From positions 2,976,001-3,040,000 of the forward strand of contig NZ_JACIBV010000001.1 of the NCBI RefSeq assembly GCF_014195505.1: DNA of 64,000 nt, read 5' to 3'. Shown one piece after another: positions 37,501-45,907 of this stretch. Position numbers and translations under genes: made by a program. Positions within the stretch are counted from its first letter, which is position 1. Each line of letters begins with the position of its first letter. The stretch is from Nonomuraea dietziae (lineage in GTDB: Bacteria > Actinomycetota > Actinomycetes > Streptosporangiales > Streptosporangiaceae). The notes below the pieces were generated by a model. The model saw only the letters and a list, made by a program, of their open reading frames with translations. It made no database searches and was not told the origin of the DNA.

Positions 37501-38532
37501 GTGCATACGCTCCTGGTGGCCAGGACCGTGCGCGGCCTGGAGCCGCTGGTGGCCGAGGAGGTCGGCCACACCGTACGGCGAAGGCACCGCGAGGTGTGGT
37601 TCGAACGGCAGAGCCCCGATCCCGGTGTCCTCGAGCTGAGGACGGCCGACGACGTGCTGCTGCCGGCGGCCGTCGCGGGCGGGGTGGGGCGGGCCAAGAC
37701 GGCTCTCGACCGGCTGAGGGCGCTCGCGGCCGGTGTGGACGCCGCGGCCATGGTCGAGCTGAAGACGGCCTTCGGCGGCTCGCCGCTGGTCAAGGGGGTG
37801 GACGTGTCCGCCTCCTTCCTCGGCCGCCGTGCCTACAACCGCTACGACATGGAGGACGCGGTGGGCGGCGCGCTCGCCGCCCGGCTGGGCGTGCCGTACC
37901 ACTCGAGAAGGCACGGTCCGCCGCCGCCCGCCACGCTGTCGTGGCGGGTCAGTGTGGAGGGCGACGAGGCGGCGATCGGGCTGCGCATCGCCGACAGGCC
38001 GCTGCACCGCAGGCCGTACAAGACGAGGACGGTGCCGGGCACGCTGCACCCTCCGGTGGCCGCGGCGATGGCCAGGCTGGCGGGGCTCGAGGGGGCGCGC
38101 ACGGTGCTCGATCCGTGCTGCGGGGCGGGCACCACGCTCATCGAGGCCCGCTCGTACGCGCCCGTGGCCCGCTGTCTGGGCGTGGACCTGAGCCCCTCGG
38201 CGGTCGCGGCCGCCGTGGGGAACGCGGGCGGCGGCGGCATCGGCTGGGCCGTCGCCGACGCCGGGCGGCTGCCGCTGCCGTCAGGCAGTGTCGACAGAGT
38301 CCTGGTCAACCCGCCGTGGGAGCGCCAGGTCGCCTCGGGCGGTTCGTTCGGCGGGTTCTGGCGGGAGCTGCGGCGGGTCCTGGCCGAGCGGGGACGGGTG
38401 GTGGCGCTGCTGCCCGGCCCCGCGGATCCTCCGGGATTCGAGGTGAGGGACACGATCGCGGTGAGCCTCATGGGACGGCACGCCGTGATCGCGGTGCTCA
38501 GTCTCGCAGCCAGTCGAGGACGAGGTCGTTGA
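37501..38532 (+). CDS. THUMP/UPF0020-type RNA (guanine-N2) methyltransferase
   Basis: 343 residues. An N-terminal THUMP-like part is followed by the UPF0020 methyltransferase core: PYKTRTVPGTLHPPVAAAMA, the SAM motif VLDPCCGAGTTLIEA and the catalytic VNPPWERQ (N-P-P-W) characteristic of N2-guanine methylation of tRNA or rRNA (TrmN/Trm14, RlmL type). GGGAG eight nucleotides before GTG 37501 is the ribosome site. Upstream lies a short leader ORF with hairpins, suggesting inducible expression. The last 35 bp overlap the convergent hydrolase gene. Confidence 0.85.
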   Translation: MHTLLVARTVRGLEPLVAEEVGHTVRRRHREVWFERQSPDPGVLELRTADDVLLPAAVAGGVGRAKTALDRLRALAAGVDAAAMVELKTAFGGSPLVKGVDVSASFLGRRAYNRYDMEDAVGGALAARLGVPYHSRRHGPPPPATLSWRVSVEGDEAAIGLRIADRPLHRRPYKTRTVPGTLHPPVAAAMARLAGLEGARTVLDPCCGAGTTLIEARSYAPVARCLGVDLSPSAVAAAVGNAGGGGIGWAVADAGRLPLPSGSVDRVLVNPPWERQVASGGSFGGFWRELRRVLAERGRVVALLPGPADPPGFEVRDTIAVSLMGRHAVIAVLSLAASRGRGR

Positions 38533-39328
38533 CCCTGCGGGGCTGTTCGAGATGGAGGAAGTGACCCGCGCCTTCGACGCGCTCGGCCTTCGAGCCTTCG
38601 GGCAGGTGGGCGAGCGCGTCCTTGGTCAGGTGCTCGCCGAGGCAGCCGTCCTGGGCGCCGTGCAGGTAGAGGACGGGCCTGGTCGGCTCCGAGGGCTTGG
38701 GGTACCTGCCGCTGGGCGGCGTGGCGCCGAGCATGGCGCGGTAGTAGCCGATGGCGGCGGCGAGGTTGGCGGGAGCGCCGAGGCTGCGCCTGACGAACTC
38801 GAGGTCCTGGGTGGCGTCGTAGCCCGGCGACCAGTCGCGCCACAGTCCTTCGAGGAAGCCGTCGGCCGCTGCGGCCTGCTCGGCCAGCCCGGTCTGGAAC
38901 AGGAAGATGTAGAAGGAGCGCTTGAGCTGCTCGTACTCCATGAACCCGGCCAGCAGGGCGCCGACGGGAGGCACCGCCATGGCCACCGACCTGCGGAAGC
39001 GCTCGGTCGTGCCGTAGACGGGGAAGGCGCCCCAGTCGTGGCCGACGAGCACCGCGTTCTCGTCGCCGCCGAGCTCCTCGTGCAGGGCGACGACGTCGGC
39101 GACCAGCGCCGCGCCCTCGTAGGCGCCGTCGGCGGGCACCTCGGTGGGCGCGTAGCCGCGAAGGAACGGCGCGACCGCGCGATAGCCGCGCTCGGCCAGT
39201 TCGGGCATCAGGTGGCGCCAGGTGTGCGCGGTGTCGGGGAAGCCGTGCAGGCAGAGGGCGAGGGGGCCGTCGCCCAACGCCAGATAGGTGAACTCGACCC
39301 CGTTGGCGTGGATGGTCCTGATCTCCAT
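38498..39328 (-). CDS. Alpha/beta hydrolase, epoxide-hydrolase-like
   Basis: 276 residues. The oxyanion motif HGFPDTAHTW and the nucleophile elbow GHDWGAFP (Asp) lead to a cap-domain YYRAM that could supply an epoxide-activating Tyr. HGAQDG provides the acid and GAGHFLHLEQP the His. This is the layout of soluble epoxide hydrolases. ATG 39328 is used; it lies 22 nt after the P450 stop in the same direction, so both are probably cotranscribed and the hydrolase may open an epoxide made by the P450. That link is inference. Confidence 0.88.
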   Translation of the reverse strand: MEIRTIHANGVEFTYLALGDGPLALCLHGFPDTAHTWRHLMPELAERGYRAVAPFLRGYAPTEVPADGAYEGAALVADVVALHEELGGDENAVLVGHDWGAFPVYGTTERFRRSVAMAVPPVGALLAGFMEYEQLKRSFYIFLFQTGLAEQAAAADGFLEGLWRDWSPGYDATQDLEFVRRSLGAPANLAAAIGYYRAMLGATPPSGRYPKPSEPTRPVLYLHGAQDGCLGEHLTKDALAHLPEGSKAERVEGAGHFLHLEQPRRVNDLVLDWLRD

Positions 39329-39350
39329 GGCGGACAAGTCTGCCACCGCC

Positions 39351-40580
39351 TCAGTGCTCGTAGCGCAGGTGCTTGACGCCGTTGATGAAGTTCGACAGCA
39401 GGAAGTCGGGCTCACCCACCGAGCGGATCTCCGGCAGCCTGGTGAACAGCTCGCGGAACATCACCGTCATCTCCCTGCGCGCCAGGTGCGCGCCCAGACA
39501 GTAGTGCGGTCCCGGTCCGCCGAAGCCGACGTGCGGATTCGGGTCGCGGGTGATGTCGAAGGCGTCGGGATCGGTGAAGACCGCCTCGTCCCTGTTGGCG
39601 GAGTTGTAGAAGAGCAGCACCTTGTCGCCCTTGCGGTACATCCCGTGGTCCTGGGTGACCGTCCTGCGGAACTGGATCACCGGGGTGGAGTAGCGCACGA
39701 TCTCGTCGCACGCCTTGACGATGCGCCTGTCGAAGTCGGCCATGAGGTGCTCGCGCTGCTCGGGGTGGTCGGTGAAGAGCTTGAGCCCGTAGGCGATCGC
39801 ATTGCGGGTGGTCTCGCTGCCCGCCACGACCAGCAGGATGAAGAACGAGCCGAGCTCCTGGGACGACAGCCGCTCCTCGCCGTTGACCAGCAGGCTGACC
39901 AGGTCGCCCGTGGGACGCTTGCGCCGCTCGTCACCGAGGCTGGCGGCCAGCCTGTTGAGCGAGTGCCCCGCGTGCAGCAGCTTGCCCAGCCCCTTGGCGA
40001 CGTTCCACCGGTTGAGGTCGGGCCTGATGCCGGTGTACTCGGGGTCGGCGTTGCCGAGGATCACGTTGGTACGGCGCAGCACCATGTCATGAAATTTCGG
40101 CGGAACACCCATCATGTCGCAGATGACCCGGACGGGAAGCCTGGCGGCGATCTGCTCGACGAAGTCGCCCGGCCCCTCCTTGATCGCCTGGTCCACGATC
40201 TCGGCCGCCGCGACGGCCAGGTCGTCCTCCATCTTGGCCAGGATGCGCGGCGTGAACGCCCTGGAGACGATCCTGCGCAGGCGCGCGTGCCTGGGATCGT
40301 CCATGTTGATCATCGAGCCGAAGTAGACCGCCAGCCATCGCGGCATGTCGGGGATGCTGTTGGAGCACGGCTCGCTGCTGAACAGCGCGGCGTTGCGGCT
40401 GGCCTCGGTGACGTCGGCGTGCCTGACCAGGGCGTAGTAGCCCTCGCCCGCGCCGATGAAGGGCACGACGTTCTCCTTGACGAACACCGGTCTGTCGAGC
40501 TCGCGCAGGCGTCTGAACGCGTCCATCCGCTCGGCCTGCGGGAGCCCCCAGAACGGGATCTGCGACAGATCGACGCTCAT
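39351..40580 (-). CDS. Cytochrome P450 (second, related)
   Basis: 409 residues with the I-helix AGSETTRN, the ExxR motif DEIVR and the heme loop GFGGPGPHYCLGAHLAR (Cys near 361). It is clearly related to the P450 at 35934: both share SMINMDDPRHARLRRIVSRAFTP and the C-terminal FINGxKH, so they are diverged paralogues of the lipid/steroid-oxidising group. A GGAG lies just before ATG 40580, and the shared 26-bp operator is 10 nt further upstream. Downstream in the same operon is the epoxide-hydrolase-like gene. Confidence 0.93.
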   Translation of the reverse strand: MSVDLSQIPFWGLPQAERMDAFRRLRELDRPVFVKENVVPFIGAGEGYYALVRHADVTEASRNAALFSSEPCSNSIPDMPRWLAVYFGSMINMDDPRHARLRRIVSRAFTPRILAKMEDDLAVAAAEIVDQAIKEGPGDFVEQIAARLPVRVICDMMGVPPKFHDMVLRRTNVILGNADPEYTGIRPDLNRWNVAKGLGKLLHAGHSLNRLAASLGDERRKRPTGDLVSLLVNGEERLSSQELGSFFILLVVAGSETTRNAIAYGLKLFTDHPEQREHLMADFDRRIVKACDEIVRYSTPVIQFRRTVTQDHGMYRKGDKVLLFYNSANRDEAVFTDPDAFDITRDPNPHVGFGGPGPHYCLGAHLARREMTVMFRELFTRLPEIRSVGEPDFLLSNFINGVKHLRYEH

Positions 40581-40590
40581 GGCTCCATGC

Positions 40591-40616
40591 TTGACGCAAG
40601 TGATTACTTACGTCAA
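40591..40616. promoter_or_regulatory. Shared P450 operator, copy 2
   Basis: TTGACG-(14 nt)-CGTCAA with perfect 6-bp outer arms and inner AAGT...ACTT symmetry. It corresponds to 35937-35962 at the other P450 gene. Confidence 0.65.
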
Positions 40617-40631
40617 GAGTCCACGCCGTGG

Positions 40632-42170
40632 TCAGACGAGCATCGAGGCGGCCTTCTCGCCGATCATGACGGCGGGCGCGTGGGTGTGCCCCCTGTTGAC
40701 CGTCGGCATGATCGAGACGTCGGCCACCCGCAGCCCCTCCAGGCCGCGCACCCTCAGCTCGGGGTCCACCACGGACTCCTCGTCGAGGCCCATCCTGCAG
40801 GTGCCCACCGGGTGGTAGAGGGTCTCGGCGCGCTCGCGCACCCACTGCGCCAGCTCGTCCTCGCTCTCCTGCCCCTGATAGGGGGCCATCGGAGCCGTGG
40901 CGTACGGCCCGAGCGCCGCCGTCGCGAACAGCCGCCTGGCCATCCGCAGCCCTGCCACCAGCCTGCGCAGGTCGGCCTCGGCCGTCAGGTAGCCGGGGTC
41001 GATGACCACGTCACGCCCGTGCAGCCCGATCCTGCCCCTGCTCTCCGGCTGCAGCAGCACCGCGCCGATCGTCAGCCCGTGCTCGGTGGGAGCGGTGAGC
41101 CCGTGCTCGAAGAAGAACCCCGGCGCGAAGACCAGCTCGATGTCGGGCGCGGGCTCCTGCTCGGCGGTCCTGATGAAGGCGACCGCCTCCCCCACGTTCG
41201 TGGTCAGCATGCCCTTGCCCAGCACCAGGTAGCGCAGGAGGTTGCCGATCGTCTCGGCCTGCTTGGTGAGCGTGATCGGGCGGGGGCAGCTCATGTAGAC
41301 GGCGGAGGCGAGGTGGTCCTGCAGGTTCCTGCCGACCCCCGGCAGCTCGTGGATGACGGGCACGCTCGACTGACGCAGCTCGTCGGCGTCACCGACGCCC
41401 GAGCGCATCAGCAGGTACGGCGAGCCGATCGCCCCCGCCGACAGGATGACCTCGCGCCTGGCTCTGACCTGGGCGCCGCCGTCGTGCTCGACGCCGACGG
41501 CCCTCTTGCCCTCGAACACCACCCGCTCGACCCGCGCGCCGGTGATGAGCGTGAGGTTGGGGCGCTTGAGCGCGGGACGCAGGTAGGCGTCGGCCGCGCT
41601 CCACCTGCGGCCACGCCGCTGGGTGACGGGGGTCGGGCTGTAGCCCTCGTTGGAGGGGCCGTTCAGCTCGGGGAGCCTGTGCAGGCCGAGCTCCTCGCAG
41701 GCACGCAGGAAGGCGTGCGTGACGGGATTGGGGCTGCGCAGTTCGGAGATGTGGATCGGGCCCGCCTCGCCGTACACGCCGCCCGCGTTGCCGCCCGTGC
41801 GGCGCTCGGCCCGCTGGAAGAAGGGCAGGACCTCGTCGTAGGACCAGCCGGGAATCTCCCACTGGTCGTAGTCGCGCCGGTGGCCGCGCACCCACATCTG
41901 GGCGTTGAGCGAGGAGGAACCGCCGACCACCCGGCCGCGCGGCCAGTAGAGCTCGCGCCCCGCCAGCTCCTGCTGCTTGGCGGTGGAGTAGTTCCAGTCG
42001 TAGTCGGTCCTGAAGAGCTTGGCGAAGGCGACAGGCATGCGGATCTCCAGCTTGTCGTCCTGCCCACCCGCCTCGACCAGCGCTACTGTCACCGAAGGGT
42101 CACTGGAGAGTCTGTTGGCGAGCACGCAGCCCGCCGAGCCCGCACCGACGATCACGAAGTCATACTCCAC
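40632..42170 (-). CDS. GMC oxidoreductase (choline dehydrogenase-like)
   Basis: 512 residues of an FAD-dependent alcohol oxidoreductase. The FAD-binding motif is FVIVGAGSAGCVLANRL, the GMC signature GRVVGGSSSLNAQMW follows, and the catalytic region holds YHPVGTCRMG and NRGHTHAPAVMIGE with the active-site histidines. Family members oxidise primary alcohols to aldehydes, here perhaps alcohols made by the neighbouring P450s. The GTG at 42170 lies 2 nt from a weak copy of the P450 operator. It starts 52 nt upstream of the P450 promoter and is transcribed in the same direction, divergent from the acyl-CoA ligase. Confidence 0.92.
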   Translation of the reverse strand: MEYDFVIVGAGSAGCVLANRLSSDPSVTVALVEAGGQDDKLEIRMPVAFAKLFRTDYDWNYSTAKQQELAGRELYWPRGRVVGGSSSLNAQMWVRGHRRDYDQWEIPGWSYDEVLPFFQRAERRTGGNAGGVYGEAGPIHISELRSPNPVTHAFLRACEELGLHRLPELNGPSNEGYSPTPVTQRRGRRWSAADAYLRPALKRPNLTLITGARVERVVFEGKRAVGVEHDGGAQVRARREVILSAGAIGSPYLLMRSGVGDADELRQSSVPVIHELPGVGRNLQDHLASAVYMSCPRPITLTKQAETIGNLLRYLVLGKGMLTTNVGEAVAFIRTAEQEPAPDIELVFAPGFFFEHGLTAPTEHGLTIGAVLLQPESRGRIGLHGRDVVIDPGYLTAEADLRRLVAGLRMARRLFATAALGPYATAPMAPYQGQESEDELAQWVRERAETLYHPVGTCRMGLDEESVVDPELRVRGLEGLRVADVSIMPTVNRGHTHAPAVMIGEKAASMLV

Positions 42171-42172
42171 AG

Positions 42173-42186
42173 ACAGTGCTTACTTC
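42173..42186. promoter_or_regulatory. Weak third copy of the P450 operator core
   Basis: On the minus strand GAAGTAAGCACTGT matches 11 of 14 bases of the core of the copy at 35943-35956, and like it lies 2 nt before the start codon, here of the GMC gene. Confidence 0.45.
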
Positions 42187-42225
42187 ACCTGGCCGCTGCC
42201 GTCCATATCCATCTGTAACCTTTGT

Positions 42226-42241
42226 TACCTACCGGTTGGTA
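42226..42241. promoter_or_regulatory. Palindromic operator upstream of the acyl-CoA ligase gene
   Basis: TACCTACCGGTTGGTA is symmetric at 14 of 16 positions about the central CCGG. This type of site is common for TetR regulators of lipid genes in actinobacteria. It lies in the GMC/ligase divergent promoter. Confidence 0.55.
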
Positions 42242-42298
42242 TGCGGTGACTGCGAAGATGTCGCGCGTAGTGATACGTGCGAGGGAGGAAGGCCTGCC

Positions 42299-43834
42299 AT
42301 GCTCAACCTGTCGATCGTTCTCGAGGACAGCGCCCGCACCGCGCCCGACGACACCGCCATCGTCTTCGGCGATCTGCGCCTGCCGTACTCGATGGTGGAC
42401 ACGATCGCCAACCAGGTGGCGAACCTGCTCGTGGCGCGCGGCATCGGCAAGGGCGACAAGGTCGCGCTGGCCTGTCCGAACCTGCCGTACTTCCCCTTCG
42501 TCTACTTCGGCATCCTCAAGGCGGGCGCGACCGTCGTGCCGCTGAACGTGCTCCTGCAGTCGAGGGAGATCGCCTACCACCTTGACGACAGCGACGCCAA
42601 GGCGCTCTTCTGCTTCGAGGGCAGCCCCGAGCTGCCGCTCGGCGAGCGCGGCAAGGCCGGGTTCGAGGCCGCCGAGGGCTGCGAGCACTTCTTCGTGCTG
42701 CCCGCCACGGCCCTGGCGACAGAGTCGGAGTACGGCGAGTCGATCTGGGCCGCGCTGAACGGCATGGCGGGTGAGTTCCAGACCGTGCAGACCGCCCCCG
42801 AGGACACAGCGGTCATCCTCTACACCTCCGGCACCACGGGCCAGCCCAAGGGCGCCGAGCTCAGCCACCAGAACATGCTCATGAACGCCATGGTCAGCGA
42901 CGAGATGTTCCCCCGCACGCCGGGCGGCGACACCTACCTGGCCGTGCTGCCCCTCTTCCACTCCTTCGGCCAGACCGTCGTGATGAACACCGGCTTCCGC
43001 CGCAGGAGCACGATCGTGCTCATGCCGCGCTTCGAGCCGGGCGAGGCGCTGGCACTGATGACCAAGGAGAACGTCACGTTCTTCGCGGGCGTGCCCACGA
43101 TGTTCTGGGCGATGCTCACCAAGATCCACGCCGAGGGCGTCCCCGTGCCCTCCGCGCTCAGGCTGGCCGTCGCGGGCGGCGCCTCCTCGCCCGTCGAGGT
43201 GCTGCGCGACTTCCAGCAGACCTTCGGCGTGGGCATCCTGGAGGGCTACGGCCTGTCGGAGACCTCGCCGGTGGCCAGCTTCAACCAGCTGGGCCGTCCC
43301 ACCAAGCCCGGCACCATCGGCACCCCGATCTGGGGGGTGGAGATGAGGCTGATCGACAGCGACTGGAAGACGATCGAGGGCGAGGGCCCGGGCGAGATCG
43401 CCATCCGCGGCCACAACGTCATGAAGGGCTACTACGGCAGGCCCGAGGCGACCGACGAGGTCATGAACGACGGCTGGTTCCGCACCGGCGACATCGCCAC
43501 CCGCGACGCCGACGGCTACTACGCGATCATCGACAGGGCCAAGGACATGATCATCCGTGGCGGCTTCAACGTCTACCCGCGGGAGCTGGAAGAGGTCCTG
43601 ATGACCCACCCCGCCGTGTCTCTCGCGGCCGTGGTCGGGGTCGCGCACGAGTCGCACGGCGAGGAGGTCAAGGCGTACGTCATCCTGACCGCGGGGGCCT
43701 CGATCACCGAGGCGGAGCTCGTGGACTGGTGCAGGGAGAACATGGCCGCCTACAAGTACCCGCGCGTCATCGAGTTCCGCGACTCCCTCCCGATGACCGC
43801 CACCGGCAAGATCCTCAAGCGCGAGCTGCGCTAG
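42299..43834 (+). CDS. Long-chain fatty-acid-CoA ligase (AMP-forming)
   Basis: 511 residues of the ANL superfamily: phosphate loop YTSGTTGQPKGAELSH, GYGLSETSP, YYGRPEATDEVMNDGWFRTGD, the hinge DRAKDMIIRGGFNVYP and the catalytic Lys in TATGKILKREL. It activates a carboxylic acid through an acyl-AMP to the CoA thioester. ATG 42299 is chosen because GGAGGAAGG precedes it; longer frames upstream lack a ribosome site. In context it could activate acids made by successive P450, GMC and aldehyde oxidation. Confidence 0.94.
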   Translation: MLNLSIVLEDSARTAPDDTAIVFGDLRLPYSMVDTIANQVANLLVARGIGKGDKVALACPNLPYFPFVYFGILKAGATVVPLNVLLQSREIAYHLDDSDAKALFCFEGSPELPLGERGKAGFEAAEGCEHFFVLPATALATESEYGESIWAALNGMAGEFQTVQTAPEDTAVILYTSGTTGQPKGAELSHQNMLMNAMVSDEMFPRTPGGDTYLAVLPLFHSFGQTVVMNTGFRRRSTIVLMPRFEPGEALALMTKENVTFFAGVPTMFWAMLTKIHAEGVPVPSALRLAVAGGASSPVEVLRDFQQTFGVGILEGYGLSETSPVASFNQLGRPTKPGTIGTPIWGVEMRLIDSDWKTIEGEGPGEIAIRGHNVMKGYYGRPEATDEVMNDGWFRTGDIATRDADGYYAIIDRAKDMIIRGGFNVYPRELEEVLMTHPAVSLAAVVGVAHESHGEEVKAYVILTAGASITEAELVDWCRENMAAYKYPRVIEFRDSLPMTATGKILKRELR

Positions 43835-43842
43835 CCGCGGGC

Positions 43843-43868
43843 GCCGGGGCCGCTCTCGGGGCCCCGGC
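43843..43868. terminator. Bidirectional terminator
   Basis: GCCGGGGCC and GGCCCCGGC form a perfect 9-bp stem in the 37-bp gap between the convergent ligase and methyltransferase genes. Confidence 0.65.
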
Positions 43869-43871
43869 CGC

Positions 43872-44471
43872 TCAGTCGCGCCGCTCCCAGATCAGGGAGT
43901 AGCGCCACAGCAGGTGACGGCGGAAGCGGGAGCCGGGCAACAGGGTCCGCGACGCCTGCCGTACCTGCGCCCACGACAGGTCGGGCGGCTCGATCGGCAC
44001 GGCGGGACCGCCCTTGCCGCCGTGTCGCCACGCCAGGAACCGCGCGGCGGGCAGGCCCGCCCCGCTGATGATCCAGTCGAGCGGGGTGCGGTTGCCGGCC
44101 AGCCCGACGACGACCAGCCGCCCGCCGGGCGCCAGCAGCCTGGCCATCGCGCTCAGCGCCTTGGAGAAGTCCACGTGGTGCACGACGGCGACGGCGCTGA
44201 CGAAGTCGTACGCGCCGTCGGGCAGCGGGTCGTCGAGGAAGTCGGCCTCCACGAAGTCGGCGTTGGCGACCTGCGCGCTCTGCCGCCTGGCCTGCCTGAT
44301 CGCCTCGGGGAAACGGTCCACCCCCGTGACGGTCCGCGCCCGCCCCGCCAGCTTGCGGACCAGCAGGCCATCGCCGCAGCCCACGTCCACCGCCGCGCGG
44401 CACCCGTCGGGGACCGCGCCGAGCACCAGCGGGTGGTAGTGGACGTTGTGATTCCAGTACGGATCCGGCAT
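43872..44471 (-). CDS. Class I SAM-dependent methyltransferase
   Basis: 199 residues. The SAM motif I is AAVDVGCGDGLLVRKLAG, followed by VTGVDRFPEAIRQAR (acidic ribose contact), ADFVEADFLDDPLPDGAYDFVSAVAVVHHVD and the post-motif RLLAPGGRLVVVGLAG. This is the UbiE/methyltransf_11 type that acts on small molecules. The substrate is unknown, and it is convergent to the ligase gene. The ATG at 44471 is followed by a short HNVHYHP segment often seen in related actinobacterial enzymes. Confidence 0.88.
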   Translation of the reverse strand: MPDPYWNHNVHYHPLVLGAVPDGCRAAVDVGCGDGLLVRKLAGRARTVTGVDRFPEAIRQARRQSAQVANADFVEADFLDDPLPDGAYDFVSAVAVVHHVDFSKALSAMARLLAPGGRLVVVGLAGNRTPLDWIISGAGLPAARFLAWRHGGKGGPAVPIEPPDLSWAQVRQASRTLLPGSRFRRHLLWRYSLIWERRD

Positions 44472-44622
44472 CCGGACACCCTAACGTCGCCCGTTCCCAG
44501 AGAAGGCGACGCGCGGGGGTAGGGCGGGCCCTACCCCCGAGATGGGTGCGCGCAGGGATGATCCGGACAGGGGCCCGGCTGAAGACTGGAGGCACGCCAC
44601 CACCTGCTCAGGAGGACCCCCG

Positions 44623-45099
44623 ATGACCACCACCATGACCACCACGACCGCCACGACCGTCACGGACGTCCCCGACCCCGTCAAGGCCGCCTCCGCCCTC
44701 TGGTTCGCCGCCGTGGGAGCCGGCGCCTTCGAGGCGGCCCTGGCCGTCGGCCAGGCGCTGTCGGCGGGAACGCCCTTCTCCGAGCTCGCGGGCGGCCTGG
44801 CTGTACGGCTGGCGATCTTCGCGGCCGCCGTCTTCCTGGCCGTCGTGCTGCGCCAGGGACGCGGCTGGGCCCGAATCGCGCTGGCGGTGTCGCTGGGCGT
44901 CTTCGGCACCGTCTCGCTGGTGATCGAGCCGATCCAGTGGCTGCTGGCGGGCAACTCCGTCACGACGTTCCTCACCACGGCCGACGCCATGACCCTGACG
45001 TTCACCGTGAGCAGGATCCTGCACCTGGCGGCGGTGCTGGGCGCCATGACGCTGATGTTCAGCCCTTCGGCGAACGCCTATTTCCGGCGCAAGCGGTGA
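44623..45099 (+). CDS. Four-TM membrane protein, unknown
   Basis: 158 residues: a Thr-rich N-terminus (TTTMTTTTATTVTDVPDPV) and four hydrophobic helices (LWFAAVGAGAFEAALAVG, RLAIFAAAVFLAVVL, WARIALAVSLGVFGTVSLV, ILHLAAVLGAMTLMF). GGAGG eight nucleotides before ATG 44623 supports the start. It resembles the many small actinobacterial DUF-type membrane proteins; no function is assigned. The next gene follows 28 nt downstream. Confidence 0.75.
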   Translation: MTTTMTTTTATTVTDVPDPVKAASALWFAAVGAGAFEAALAVGQALSAGTPFSELAGGLAVRLAIFAAAVFLAVVLRQGRGWARIALAVSLGVFGTVSLVIEPIQWLLAGNSVTTFLTTADAMTLTFTVSRILHLAAVLGAMTLMFSPSANAYFRRKR

Positions 45100-45127
45100 T
45101 TCGGACGACCGTGTAGGGTTTGCGGTC

Positions 45128-45688
45128 GTGCAAAATCGCCTGACCGGTATGTTGATCGGCGCCGTCTTCGGCGCCGTCTTCGTCTTCGTGAACGCTTCGA
45201 GCCCGCTGAACTCCGTGCTCGCCACCGTCCTCCAGGTGGCCGCCTCCGTGGCCCTGGCCTTCATCGTCATCATGTGGTTCACCGCCGGCAAGCGGCTCAG
45301 GACCGGCGCCGCCGCCTCCGCCCGAGAGCCCGGAGGGAGCTTCTACGGCCGCGGTTACCTGTTGATCGTGGCCGCCGAGGCGATCCTGCTCTTCGGCGGC
45401 ATCGCGGTGCTGCGAGCGCTGGGGAGGCCCGAGGAGACCAACGTCGCGTGGATCTCACTCGTCGTCGGCCTCCACTTCGTCGCCCTCGCGCCGGTCTGGA
45501 AGGAGCCCAGCATCCTCATCCCCGGGGTGGTGCTCACGGTGCTCGGCGTGGTCGGCCTGGTCATGACGTTCACCTCGGCCATCGCCTGGGTGCCGATCGT
45601 GAGCGGCGTGGCGTCGGGCGTGACGCTGCTGTCCGGCTCCCTCGCCTACAGCAGGCGCGCCCTGACCTCCCTGAACCCCACGAACTGA
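45128..45688 (+). CDS. Polytopic membrane protein, unknown
   Basis: 186 residues with about six hydrophobic segments (LIGAVFGAVFVFVNA, VLQVAASVALAFIVIMWF, YLLIVAAEAILLFGGIAVL, WISLVVGLHFVALAPVW, ILIPGVVLTVLGVVGLVMTF, WVPIVSGVASGVTLLSGS). GTG 45128 is the likely start. It closely follows the preceding membrane-protein gene and may be cotranscribed. No characterised family is recognised. Confidence 0.72.
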   Translation: MQNRLTGMLIGAVFGAVFVFVNASSPLNSVLATVLQVAASVALAFIVIMWFTAGKRLRTGAAASAREPGGSFYGRGYLLIVAAEAILLFGGIAVLRALGRPEETNVAWISLVVGLHFVALAPVWKEPSILIPGVVLTVLGVVGLVMTFTSAIAWVPIVSGVASGVTLLSGSLAYSRRALTSLNPTN

Positions 45689-45907
45689 CCCCGTCGCAAC
45701 GCTCCTTCCCCCGGCGGGCCCGCACCGTCGCGCCCGGATGACTATGGCCAAGAGCCGGTCCGGGGACGACAATCCGCTGAGGGGGTGGGACATCCCGGCC
45801 GTCGGCCTGCTGGGCCCGCCCACCGGCCGCGCGCTGCCGCGACGTCGCCCCGAGAGGGCGGGCGCTGTCCGCCGGCTTCGACAACCCGGCCTGGAGGTCT
45901 CGCCACG

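Noticed and set aside
39288..42218. 976-codon plus-strand frame over the P450/GMC genes
   Set aside because: It overlaps two well-supported genes on the other strand and has no recognisable protein character.
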